Assembly: GCA_025201705.1 (NCBI GenBank)
Contig: MU616635.1
Span: forward strand, 1 to 64,000
Reading direction: 5' to 3'
Length of the DNA stretch: 64,000 nt
Source: Dissophora ornata
Taxonomy: Eukaryota; Mortierellomycota; Mortierellomycetes; Mortierellales; Mortierellaceae
A program made the position numbers and the translations under genes. The notes under the pieces are model-generated. The model was not told the DNA's origin and did not search any database. It worked only from the letters and a program-made list of their open reading frames with translations. Below are positions 23,682 through 35,100 of the stretch, piece by piece (within the stretch, counting starts at the first letter, position 1; each line of letters begins with the position of its first letter).

Positions 23682-26285
23682 ATGATGTCCAAAACCCATG
23701 CATACCACAGCCATAGCTTTGCTATAGCCGCAGCGACGATAGCCTCTCCGCTTCCCTCACCAGCCATGTCATCGCATGATAACATCAATCCTTGGGCCAA
23801 CGTGGCCACGCCTTCTCCCTCAGCACCTCAAAACACCCATCCTATCATGTCCCTTGATGGCAGCATTCAGACCAAGAACGTCATCAACGATGTCTTTCTG
23901 TCCTCGACCATGCTCTACGACGACGTCGAGTTGTACCTGAACGAGTCCTCGTCCAGTAGCCTTGATAGCGACTCGGACTCTGGATTTAGTACACCCTCTC
24001 AACACGAGGAGGACCACCCGAGCTGCTTTTCCACCCCTATGACCCCCATGTCTCCCTTCATGGAGAGCGACGCCGAGGACCAGCTCTACGCTGCCGAGGA
24101 GGTTGATGAACAAACTCAACTCCCAGAGCAGCAGGAGCACTCAGAAGAGACCAAGGCTGCTTGCGATGGTAAATTAAAAACATCTAGATATCTTATGACC
24201 ATTTCAACCCCGCATTTTAATCCAGATTTCGTCCTATACTCTCAGTCGAGACCAAATTTTGCTTTTGTTATTTTTAAATCGTATCTGTTCTGTCATATGA
24301 GCGAAGGCTGTTCGCCGCGGTTATTTCTCACAGACACCCTTGGCTACTTCCTTCGGAGGTGGTCTCATGTCTCTTTTCAATAGTTCCCTTTTTTTCCCTT
24401 GCTCTGCCCCTAGTCTTCCTTGTTGGTCTTTCAGTGACTAATAGTTTTCCTATCCTGTCTACCTCGTGATTGTTTTCGATGCTTCCTTGTGGCGCGCCTG
24501 AAAATCTAGACATTACCAAAATCGTGGTGGATATGAAGAGACCAATGTTCATTCCCGTCTCAATCTGCGATGCCAGAGACTTTGTGGCCACGGCCAGCTT
24601 GCCCACCCCCCCAGAGTGCAATGCTCGCAAGCACTCATATGACTTCCAGAGCAACTCGGACGCGTTCTTGTTGGGTGGTATCTCCGCTACCAAGCGCCGA
24701 AGAATACCCTCTGTCGACATGATGCTGGCGGGTTCGGACGCTCCTGCTTCCCCCCCAGCATCCAACGCTGGTGATGACGAGCAAGCAGAGTTGAGCGACA
24801 CTGATTCTACAGCATACTCGGCCATGGCTCGCAAGAGATCCCGGCTCCAGATGTGCAGTGTCCGCCACTTGACTCCTACCTCTCCTTACATGCCCGAGAT
24901 TGCTTGCTTTGCTCCTCCTACCCACGAAGAGTATGACTACCACCCCGAGTTGGACCACTCTGATGATGAGGATGAGGAAGAAGAAGAGGAGGATAAGTTC
25001 GATGTTGCCGAGGAGGTTGTCGCTACTGCCTCGCCCTCAGACCTGTTTGTGGTTGAGGCTGAGCAAGAATTGGGCCAGAGTGCCTACTTGTTCGATGACA
25101 ACTACTCATCATCCGATGATGAGGCTGATCTTTGCTATCACTCTCAGAATCAAATGCAGATCGATGCTATGAGCTCAAGCGATGACAGTGACTCTGATCT
25201 CTCTGATGTCGATGACTATCAGCCTCCCGTCAGGTACATATTGCATGACCCAGTGGGGGTATTGTAACGTGTGTATGTGGTTTTTTTTTTGTAGTACATG
25301 AAACTAATGTATGTCTTGTCACCTGGTCTTCCTCAACAGACGTCGTGGTACGTGGCATGGTCCTAGCTTGGAGGAGATCGAGAGGGCTGCTGCCAAGAGG
25401 ATGAGGACCAAACACTCTGAGCCAAGCCAATCTGCGCAAGCCCAAACCGCTCAGCAGACCCGTGCTGAGAGGAAGGTCGAGGCGAATGTGGCAGCCGCTC
25501 CCGCTCCATTCTCACCTGCCTTTGTCCCAGCTGTCGCTGCCAAAGCTGGTGCTGAGCCAAAACAGTCCAAGACACCTACTCTCTTCCAGATCTTAACCAA
25601 GGCCAACATTGATTGGTGCCGGTACTGCGGAACGACTGAGGGTGTCAACTGGCGCCCTGGCCCATGGGGAAAGCGCACGCTGTGCAACAAGCATGGTTGT
25701 GACTTTAAGGGTTATGGCTTCGCTTGCAAGCTGCCTCGTCTTGACCTGACCAGCTATGCACATGAAACTGTCGACCAGCGCATTCGCCCTGTCCTTCAGC
25801 ATTGTATGTATTCTTTGATATGCATTTTCTTTCCTCCCTTGCCCCTTTCTTTGTCGCTCCTTGTCCCTGTTTTCTGACACGTAATCTCTTACTCTCATTC
25901 CGTATCAACAGTCTGCCATGGATGCCAGTCGCAGGAATCAACTGCTGGAAATGTCATGGTTCGTTGTGAGGGATGCCCCAAGGCCTTCCACCAAGTGTGT
26001 CACGGCGAGAACCGCATCTCTGACGAGATTGCGTTGTCTGATAAGCCCTGGTTTTGTGACGAGGCTTGCAAGGAGAACGTCAAGAAGCGTCGCGTCTGCG
26101 TCGAGCTTCCCAAGAAGCGCTTGCCGCTTATGTCGACTCCCAAGCCTGCCGCCGCCGCCGCCGCTGCCGCAATGGCATCGGCGACGACAGGCCCTATGGC
26201 CGCAGCCGGTTCTGCGTCCGAGACTATCCGCTCCCGTGGGATGAGAGCCTCCCACTCGGGAGAGATCTCTGTCCGATCCAAGTAA
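23682..26285 (+). CDS. Transcription regulator with GATA-like zinc finger and PHD finger
   Basis: Exons 23682-24168, 24510-25233, 25340-25803 and 25912-26285 give 682 residues. Residues 1-400 are Ser/acid-rich (for example DDEDEEEEEEDKFD), likely disordered or activating. The GATA-like finger reads C497-X2-C500, WRPGPWGKRTLCNKHG, with C519 and H522. The fourth ligand is His (or a displaced C524) where GATA factors have Cys. The PHD finger is C560/C563, C577/C580, H585/C588, C607/C611, a C4HC3 set with a slightly long last spacing. KKRRV (residues 614-618) is a possible NLS. PHD fingers usually read histone H3 tails, so a nuclear chromatin role is likely. The leader is long, TATA-driven and pyrimidine-rich. 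DNA target unknown. Confidence 0.85.
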
Positions 26286-27126
26286 AAAAGAGCAGTGCTA
26301 CTTTGGCGCTCTTTTTTTTTCCTGGATGGAGCGTTTTTTTTCTCTTTTCTTTTGTTATCCTCAAATCATTGCCAACCCGCGCCTCACCACGAACAAAAAC
26401 CATTAATACCGAATACTTTTATTTAGCGTTTTTTCTTCCCAGCTTTGCTTTTATTTTGTTTGCACTTTTTTTTTTTTTTTTTTTTTTTTTCCTACATATA
26501 ACCCCCCCCACATCTTTAATTGGACACGTTTTTGTTCTGTACATTTAGCTTAGATTCTTGTCTGCCATTTTTTCTTCTTTTATACCATCCATCTTTTTTC
26601 TTTTGTAAGTATCTTTCTTGCTTCATTTTCATTGTTTCTTCCAGCTTTTGTTTTATTCATTTGTTTTATTTTTCTTCGTTTATTTTTATTTAGCAAATTC
26701 TAGAAAGCCTTTTTTTTAAAAAAAATCGCGCCTAAAGTACAAATTAGCCTCGAAGGAAGATCCCCGAAAAAAAATACATAAACATTCACCAACATAATAT
26801 ACTTTGATTTTGGTTCCGCAGAAAGAAGGTGGTGCGAATGCACGGAGCTCGAGCCCGCTTGGGGCTCCTTGTGAGATGGTCCAAGTCCTGTTTTTGTAGA
26901 TCCCTGGTGATGTCAAAACAAATGAAAAAGCGGGTGTCTTTGGAAGGGACCAAACACGAACGCTCAAGCATTTTTTTTTTCTTCAAAATTTGCCACCATT
27001 CTCATATCACGTGTGCTCAAATCTCACTTCGGTCCATTTGCCACCAAAGCTGAGCACTGGAAGTAGCGAACAATAACTCCTCCTTCAGCAAACCCTTCTC
27101 TCTCATTCCCTTTATTCACACTGAAC
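26286..27126. other. Intergenic, T-rich 3' region of the GATA/PHD gene
   Basis: Very T-rich, with a run of 25 T at 26466-26490 and several more T runs to about 26730. This is typical of a fungal 3' UTR and terminator region. No further gene seen. Confidence 0.5.
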
Positions 27127-28458
27127 ATGACAAAATACCAGCCACTCTTTGAGCTCCATCAGCTTGTGCAATTGACCCATTCGACTTCAGGAAAGGCGAT
27201 TTTCTACTCACAGGTTCATTTAGCATTGGATGACAATGTGGACGAAGATGAGGCCGGAGGCTGGATTCTGAGCGCATTCACGGGGAAGACATATTTTGAA
27301 CGCGAGTACAGACGTGATGATCTTGAGGACCTTGTACGCGGTTATTTCCTTTTCGTTTGCTTGTTCTCACATTGGCATATCCTGGGATTCCTTTTCATGT
27401 TTCACTCACCTTTCTCGTCTCAACGGCGTTCTCTTTTAATTTGTTTTGCAAAATTGGGCGCTTCATGGAAAACCGACACCCCCACCTTTAGCTGATGACG
27501 ACGGGCGACAAGGACTGGAAATCGTTCACAAAACGCTTCAAAAAGGCAGTCTTGGAGGGCTATTTCCATATCGTCGACATGAACTCCCGGGAATGCAAGG
27601 TCATTGTTGATAATGAGGTCCATTCACGGACAGCGAGCAATAGTCAGAGCCCGCTCGAGACGATTGCCATTGATATGCATCCTGTCAGTCACACAGGTCG
27701 TAGCGAGAAGATTGGCGAGTTCATGTTTGAGGTACTACTTCTCTCTCTCCAGCATTCTCGATTTTGTTGGTTTACTATGGTATATGACTGCAACATCACA
27801 AAAAGGAAGCTTATAATTCTGATCTATGTAATTTAGTGCGCAAGTTATATTCAGGCTCACGGGTGTAGTCTTGATTCAAAGAACGTGGGATCGACATCTC
27901 ACAGTAATGGGAGCACAGGAGCGGCAACGAGCTCTGATGCAGGAGGAGCAGCTGCATCAGGAAAAGGCAAGAGCTATGATGACCTGAAGCTGGAGCGCGA
28001 TAATCTCAAGACTGAAAACGTAGAGTTGAAGGGGGAGATCGAACGGCTGCGCGCCAATGCCTTGAAATCCGGCGGCAGTAAGTCTATGAAGCACACGAAA
28101 AGGAGAGAGAGCAAGGTTTGCAAAGCAGTCGTAACAGTTGTCGTTTCGGTTGTTCGCATTGACAAAAACGTTTTTTTTTTTTTTTTTTTTAAGTGGCGAG
28201 CGGAGGTCTGGGAGCAGCAAGTGGTCGGCCCAAATCCAAAAATGCACAGATGGCCATGATGGTCAAGGAGCAGCTTCTGAAGAAGCGCAAAGGTGTCAGT
28301 GCACTGAATCCAAGAATGAAAAAGTACGTCGCTATAGTTTTCATCTCATGCCCTATTGCTAGCGTTTTATTAATTGGACTTCCTATTCACTCAAACACAG
28401 GGGTGTTGTGGCAAAGGGGACCGAGTTTGGAAGCGATGACGAGGAAGAGGACGAGTAA
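27127..28458 (+). CDS. PAXX/XRCC4-superfamily NHEJ factor-like protein
   Basis: Exons 27127-27333, 27492-27731, 27855-28077, 28194-28323 and 28401-28458 give 285 residues in frame. The head domain (1-150) aligns by eye with vertebrate PAXX: GKTYFEREYRRDDLEDL, then RFKKAVLEGYFHIVD with a strand C-K-V-I-V-D, then LETIAIDMHPV. A heptad coiled coil follows at about 190-218 (DLKLERDNLKTENVELKG). The basic then acidic tail LNPRMKKGVVAKGTEF resembles the PAXX Ku-binding tail, which has an NP...K.KK pattern and a short hydrophobic/Phe motif before acidic residues. PAXX stabilises Ku and ligase IV complexes at DNA breaks. Exon 3 start could instead be 27882. Alternatives are XRCC4 or XLF. The homology is my pattern match, not a search. 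Confidence 0.6.
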
Positions 28459-28630
28459 ATGCGCAGGATACCATAGCCGCTCCTTTTCTCTTTGTAAAAT
28501 ATCAATAATACGCGTATGCTCCGATACCACCATTTCCAACGTCATGTGCAGAAATTGATGTGTATGTTTATCTTCATTTGTGTTCTATGTATGCAACTGT
28601 TATTCTGATTAAAAGATTACTCTTCCTCCC

Positions 28631-29686
28631 TTAATATCCGGCCAAACCCTTCTCCATGGCCTTCAAGAGCTTCTTCTTGTCCTCCAATCCTATGCTCTGG
28701 TTCTGACCGACCGTCTGGCTGATATGCTTCAATAAATCCTGTGCATTCTCTCCAGGCTTACTCGAGCTCAGCAATGAAAGCGGATCACTGGCTCTGGTGT
28801 AGTCGCCCCCCAAACGCTCCAAACGCTTCCACGACTTCTCAGCCTGCTGATCACCCTGAGCTTGCTCAACCTCGTCTGATCCGTTCTCATACGTGATACC
28901 GGCAACATTCTTGGCATTTCCGTTATTGAATCTGTTAACCACATTTCTGGGGTTCAAGACCTCTTGGTAGTTCTGTGACATGCGGAGCAGGAACGATCGG
29001 TTCTCGACTGAAGGAATATCCGATTTCTTGCGATGGTCCTTTTCCTTGTCCCCCTGAATGCTAGCCAAATCCTGGATCAAGCTCTGCTCCACCTCAGGAT
29101 CCAAGTCTCCGTTTGCACGAACGCCCGTGATATGAGCCGAGAAGGCCGTGCCTGGCAGGAGAGGGTTGTAATTGTCGCCATTGACGGCAATAGTGCCTAA
29201 TGGCGCGACAGTTCCACGACTGGCAGCCACGTTAGCATAAAGAGGGCGGGACTCCACAACTGAAGAGACTTCCCAATCGATCTTATCCGCAAACTTCAGC
29301 TCCGTCTTGGAGTCATAGGGAATTGAGGGTGGTGGCTGGAAGCGAGAAGGAGGGATAGCATTGCTGGACGAAGACGATCGGTTGTCTTTAGGACGGTAAG
29401 GGCGTTTAGAATTGAAGCGGCCGGTCGAAGATTCTGCGCCGGCACTAGATCCATCTCCGGGTGCGTCGTGGCGACCACCACTGCGTCCTGCTCCTCTCTT
29501 TTGACGCTCGGCAACCTCGAGAAGGTAACGTGGAGAGCGGAAAGGTGTCTTCGTACTAGTGGCAACGCCGACGAACTCCTGCTCCTGGCGCTTGGTCGAC
29601 AGAGAGAAGGCGCAGGCCTGCTGCTGCCGGAGGGCGCTGGTGGCGGGGCGAAGGACGCTCGATGAGAAGACCTTTGTGGACAGCAT
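28631..29686 (-). CDS. Putative mitochondrial protein, unknown function
   Basis: Single-exon frame of 351 residues. The start at 29686 is chosen because it yields a typical mitochondrial presequence (MLSTKVFSSSVLRPATSALR, rich in Ser/Arg, no acids). The frame stays open to 29845, but that part is leader. A Ser/Arg-rich linker (about residues 60-120) is followed by a conserved-looking core and a Lys-rich end (LEDKKKLLKAMEKGLAGY). It has no membrane segment and no recognised domain; a mitoribosome-associated role is possible but unsupported. It converges with the PAXX-like gene (172-base gap) and diverges from the next gene across 142 bases. Confidence 0.7.
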   Translation of the reverse strand: MLSTKVFSSSVLRPATSALRQQQACAFSLSTKRQEQEFVGVATSTKTPFRSPRYLLEVAERQKRGAGRSGGRHDAPGDGSSAGAESSTGRFNSKRPYRPKDNRSSSSSNAIPPSRFQPPPSIPYDSKTELKFADKIDWEVSSVVESRPLYANVAASRGTVAPLGTIAVNGDNYNPLLPGTAFSAHITGVRANGDLDPEVEQSLIQDLASIQGDKEKDHRKKSDIPSVENRSFLLRMSQNYQEVLNPRNVVNRFNNGNAKNVAGITYENGSDEVEQAQGDQQAEKSWKRLERLGGDYTRASDPLSLLSSSKPGENAQDLLKHISQTVGQNQSIGLEDKKKLLKAMEKGLAGY

Positions 29687-29828
29687 GGCGATGTATTGAG
29701 GTTGTGCGGGATGTCCGATTGGAGAGATCAGTTTTCGTAAATATGCCAGGAAGGCACAATATTTGCTCTCGCTGCGTTCTGTGACGTAAATTGAGCATAT
29801 TTTTTTATTGGACACCTCCAGCATTCTC

Positions 29829-30770
29829 ATGGAGCAGTTTAGCAAAGGCCTTGCAACGATTGTTCGCAGTGGACATCGAGCTCTTCAAACCTTCGTCAAT
29901 GAATGTCGCAGATTCCTTAAAACTAAAGAAGGCCAAGCGATGCTGGAATCTGCTGGCAGGGACTTGGAGGGAAAAGCAGAAACATCATACCTTGCCACTG
30001 TGCGAATGAATCACTTTCAAACCAAGGCGGGGAAGGTAATTTAGATTTGAGTGTAGCAAAATAAGTGTCTCGTTTTTTGGTGTAGCTCCAGCCTGAAATC
30101 AAGGAGACACTCATCGCCATCAAAGCGACAGGGTCTCGATACACGTGCAGGCATTTTTAGCCAACTTGTCGAACTGCACAGAGTCCTGGCCCTGGCCAAA
30201 AAGTAACGCACCATATATTTTTTAAAATAAAATTTTGAATTGAGCCCAGGGCCAAGGTTCGTGCACCTCCAGCATTTTATGTATCGTACGAACATGTTTG
30301 AAAGGCTGTGTATCATAAACAGACGATCCCGCGGTCAGTGTGAAGCTCTGGATGGAATAGATCGAACGAGGTATTTAGTGCCAGGGATCTTCCAACGCAT
30401 GACTATCAACTACGGCAGGGAGCCTGTGCTTCCTCAAGAGCCACAAGAACCGATCGACAATCTCAAAAACAATTACGATGTCCCTCTTGAAAACTTGCTT
30501 TCGCCACAACTCCATCTCCAACTACGGGCGATGAGAGCTGAGCGACAGGAAGAACAAAGAAGAACGAGAAAAGCTGAGGTTGAAGAGACATTTCAGGAAA
30601 GTGAACGCGATATGATTAACTTGTGCAAGATAATAGTTGATGCCCTTCGCGACAAAAAGAAAAGGCGATGTACGCTGCAATGCCTTCAAAGCATGGCGGC
30701 AGGATTGAAGAGGGCAGCACTTGAAGTCCAGGGGTGTAACGCTGTTGGGGCGGGGCGCAAGTGCCAATGA
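29829..30770 (+). CDS. Hypothetical protein, uncertain gene model
   Basis: A three-exon model 29829-30035, 30086-30144 and 30257-30770 closes in frame at 259 residues. If the second intron is not removed, translation stops at 30160 after about 93 residues. The first part has MEQFSKGLATIVRSG and is helical and basic. The last part is charged, with a likely coiled coil (AERQEEQRRTRKAEVEETF). No family recognised. The first intron (50 bases) has good borders; the second is weaker. It could be two small genes or one non-functional locus. Confidence 0.4.
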
Positions 30771-30997
30771 ATAAACCACATTTTGTCAAATGAGCGTCTA
30801 ATATGGTCGCGCGGTGTTGTTGATAAAGCTTATTTCCACCTCCAAGAACACTTATTTCCATACGCGATTAGAGAGTCGCATCACCGAAATATTTTTCGCG
30901 CCGTTGTTCTGGAACAAAGGTGTGAAAGCTCTTTTCTTTGTTTCGACAGGTGCGCCTCTCTCACAAAGACTCAGGAATCAGACCCAACGACGGCATC

Positions 30998-32004
30998 ATG
31001 GAGGCATGTAGAGGAATTGCATCAGTACATCATAGACGACAGAGAATATGCCGCCACAGGGCTGAGCCGTGGCTTTCAAACATACTACATGTATCTCCAC
31101 CCCTCTAAAACCTCATATCCATCGTGTCTTCTAGTCAGCAGAGTCCCCAACGTGGTATACGGACGCGGAAAAGTACTGGAACTCTGTCCCTGCGACCATC
31201 AATGGCATGCTCGGCGGCTTGGGGCAACTTGCTCGCCCCGATGCCGTCTCCTCCCTGCGGTTTCTGTCCGAGTTTGTGAACCCACCTTCGTCCTCGACGG
31301 CTTCTACGATGATCAACGCAACGGCATCAGGATCAGAGCCAATCTCAAGCACAGCAAAACGCCAGAAACTGCCCTTGCCAGGGTCAGGGCCTTCGCATGT
31401 ATTGGACTGCGGTGCCGGTATTGGCCGAGTGACAAAGCAGGTCTTGATCAAGGCATTTGATCATGTGGATTTGGTCGAGAACTGTGCTTCGTTTGTGAAG
31501 CAGGCGAAAGAAGAGTATTTGAAAGCCGAGATCGAGTCTGGAAAGGTTGGCGAGGTTCGCTGTTCGGGTTTGCAGAACGTCCGGTTTGAAGGCACGAGTT
31601 GGGAAGGGCGGTTCGATGTGATCTGGTGCCAATGGGTCTTGGGACACTTAACTGACGGTAAGTAACGAACGAACCCCAGACGAAATCTTCAATGTGCTGT
31701 ATTGTTGCGGATCAAACTCCCATGCTAAAACGATTTACCGTTCTATGGCCATGTAGACGACTTGATCGCGTTCTTCAATCGATGCAAAAAGGGATTGAAG
31801 CTTGGCGGGATGATCTTTGTCAAAGAGAACAACGCCAAGGTCGGGAGTGTGATCGATGAGGAAGATAGCAGTATGACAAGGTCAGATCAGGTCTGGAAGG
31901 AGATGTTTCAAAAGTCCGGGTTGAGGCTGCTGAAAGACGATGTGCAAAAGGGCTTTCCCTCTGGATTGTTTGCGGTCAAGATGTACGCTCTAGAGCCAAT
32001 GTGA
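30998..32004 (+). CDS. Protein N-terminal alpha-N-methyltransferase (NTM1/TAE1 type)
   Basis: Methylates the free alpha-amino group of proteins that begin X-Pro-Lys/Arg after Met removal, such as ribosomal proteins. Solid exons are 31135-31657 and 31757-32004, joined G|AC. They read WYTDAEKYWNSVPATINGMLGGLG, SAM motif I VLDCGAGIGRVTK, then DLVENC, WCQWVLGHLTD and GGMIFVKEN. All are typical of the family. The first exon is short and uncertain: ATG 30998 with a donor after ...GIAS (GTACAT) gives a phase-0 join, and a GC donor just after ATGGAG is another option. About 265 residues. It converges with the arrestin-like gene, 145 bases apart. Confidence 0.86.
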
Positions 32005-32149
32005 TCTCACTGACTGTTTTTTATTAATTAAACTGCTTTGATATTTCGGCGCGGAAGGTTACTACACAATGCCAAGGGGAGAGGGACTTGGTTGAGGAAA
32101 GCAGGCTCGACAAAGCATCTTATCGGTTATGATCTGCCATGAACTGCCC

Positions 32150-35100
32150 TTACACACATTCTGAATCTTCGCCCTCTCCTCCTACGCGAGCAAGATAACG
32201 CAGTTGCTGCTTTTGCTCCTGACCATCCTCACCTCTCATGGTGGGCTGATGGCTTGTGGTGGCAGGTTCATCTCTCATACTACCGTTATCCTCCATACTA
32301 TCAACGGTCGTAGTTGATTGAAATTCGCTTCCAAATCCCGTAGTATCCATCGTAATCCTCATGCCAACTCCCTCGGATGCATTGCTGTCATCTGTCGTTG
32401 CAGTATGACCCGTGTATGTTACTGAATCACCTTCATCCGCCATGGCAGTCGTACCAACAGAAAACAGATCGTCAACTTGGATCACCACCGTGATCGGCAC
32501 TCGGATTACGAAATCCTTCAGTTTTTGAACAGTGGCTGCTGATGATCGATGGCGACGGTGAGCTTGAAAGACACTCGAAGGTATTGCCGACGCCGAGCTC
32601 TGACTTTGACCTTGACCTTGCTGTCCTCCACTGCCACTAGCAACATTACCCTTCGTCAATGCATTTGCTATTTCTTTCAACCCCGGAGACGATGTCTTCT
32701 TTTTGATCACGCCAATCGCGCCACCGACCAGTCCTCCAGGTACGGAGCTGCCGTTATTCGGACCGGTGCTGCTCTTCACCGCGCCCTGTGATGCGCCAGA
32801 TCCGCGTCGTTGGTTCAAATCATATATGGCGCCGAGTAGTGGCTGAGGCTGCGGCGACGAGCCTAGCAAAGCGGTGCCGCTGGAACTGTTGCTCCGACTG
32901 GGTCGTTGGTGGTGGAGACTGTTGCTACTACTTGCACGACTTCGGTTCCCATGGTGGGTTCGATCCTCCGAGCTGCTGATTTCATCCTCCAGATATGTAT
33001 CCAGGTCGAGCAATCCAGCTGTTGAGTTCAAGAATGTTAGAGCAGGAAGCATGGTTGAGGATGATGGATCCGCTATGTGCATGGACGGCATGGACGACGA
33101 GGTTCCGGGGGTATAGGAGCTTGTCATTCCGTTCCCGGCGATACCGTAACCATATCTGGATCGTTCCTGGCTATCACTGCCTGAGGGCGGAATCGCTGTC
33201 AAAGCTCTGGGGCTAGTAATGGAGCCAGCGGTAATAGCTGCCCCATATGCAGCTGTAGAATCGAAAGTGCAGGAACTGAGTCTATAGGCAGACAGCTCCT
33301 GTCGATTCTTGACTTGCTGCAGCTGTAGTTCCTCCATGGCTTCCAGATCCACCTCCTCATCTTGCTTCAGTTCCCCTTCGAATTCGAGCATATCGATCGA
33401 GAGACGGATGCTCAGATAGTGCTTGACCTCGATTCGTGTTCGGACTGGACCACGGCTGTGATGTCCACGATTATGTGCATGGTGACCAGTCGTTGGCAGT
33501 GTGTTGCTCCTCACTCCCCCAAAGACAGCGTTACTTTCAGGGTTCAGGACCTCCGACGGATCATAAGCTCCTTCGTCCGCAGCGTTGTCAGCAGCTGTGC
33601 CCATCATGGCCATTCGGTACAATGCTCGTGGTGTTGGAGTGCCAAAATCAATATCATTGTTTGAGAAATTCCGCGCGGATAAAGACGTCGGGTCGTGACG
33701 ACTACTAGGCAAGGGTGAGGGCGTCTCGGGGCTGGGCCAAGTGAACGTCTGGCGCAGGTGTGGGGAGTCTAATGGGACAGGGAAAAGTAACATGAACGGT
33801 TTTGAGGCCTGAGATGTTGACAAAGACGTTGGTTGCAGAGTGGGCGAGGTATCGGACTCTTTGCGGTCGGAAATATAAGGAATTGCGGATGTCTGCAAGA
33901 GGGACAGTGATTGCTGGTGGGGTATGCTGTTGCTAGCTTTCATGGTAGGCGAGAGAGGGCCGCCGGAATTCGAGTTTTTCCGGATATGATGATCCTGGTC
34001 GCCGGCGATGGTCCCCGATCCACTGACACCAATTTTCCATGAAGTAGTGTTGGCGTTGGTGCTAGCGTTAGTGTTTGTCTGCTGCGATGCTTCATGCTGA
34101 GCCATTTGAGACACTGACAGCGGCATGAGTTGCATAGATGACCTCGTACGTTCCCGCTCCTGGTCCTTCTCCGAATACGTGAATGCCGGTCCCAGCGCAT
34201 ACTTGATCGTCCTCGAGCCCGTATCTGGTGCGTCGGACGGGACCCGACATCTCTCCTTTTGCCAGAACTCGCACTTGACCTTTCGGACCCGAATTTCTTT
34301 CCGCCATGGCCGCCCTGGCCCTCCTGCTGCAGCCTCACCTCTTTCGGCAGATCCCGCAATGTACTGTGATGAAAGACCGGAATTGGATATACTGGCACCA
34401 AGCATTCCTTTCCGATCAGTTTCCGCTTCTGAACATACTGCATCACTAGTGTTAGCGCTCATCGACGTGGAATTCGCTCCGCCAGCACTCTGATGTCGCT
34501 TCTTCAAGGGGCTATTATTGTTGATGTCCGTTTGCGTCATTTTCCGAATCGTAAGCGCCACCTGGAAGCTGTCCAGGTAGGTTGAATCGACTTCCCCACC
34601 CTGGCTGTTATGATGCAAACGGTGATGCGGCTGGTTGTCAGTATTATGCGCACTGTGTTTGTTGTGGACAAGGCTGCCTTTCTTATGGTCTGGAACCAAT
34701 TGTGAGGTCTGTGAATATCCACGGATTGGAATCAAGGATGGGATCTGTATCTGTACTTGAATGCGAGCTCCGGGTATAATGGCCTTCCATCGCCGCGTGC
34801 CCGGTAAAGTTGGGAGTGCCATGGAAGGTGGCGGTAAGAAGAAATCTTTGTTCGAAGATGTGCTAGGTGGCGGTTTGATGAAGTAGAGCTTGAGAATCTT
34901 GCGGATCAGGAAAGGAGGCGGCTCCGTTGACGTATGGTTGCTAAGAGCTTCTGTTGATTCTGGTACTATGAGACCCAGATGGGGGGCACTCTGACCTCTT
35001 GCAGAAGCGGACAGAAGCGCTTTGCCGTTTTCACTTGCGGCTTTGCCTAGTGTCATACTGATATTCCTCATGCGTAGACTGCGTTCGACGAATTCGTCGT

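Noticed and set aside
30783..31460. 225-codon plus-strand frame
   Set aside because: It overlaps the NTM1 exon in the wrong frame; the NTM1 frame carries the SAM motifs.
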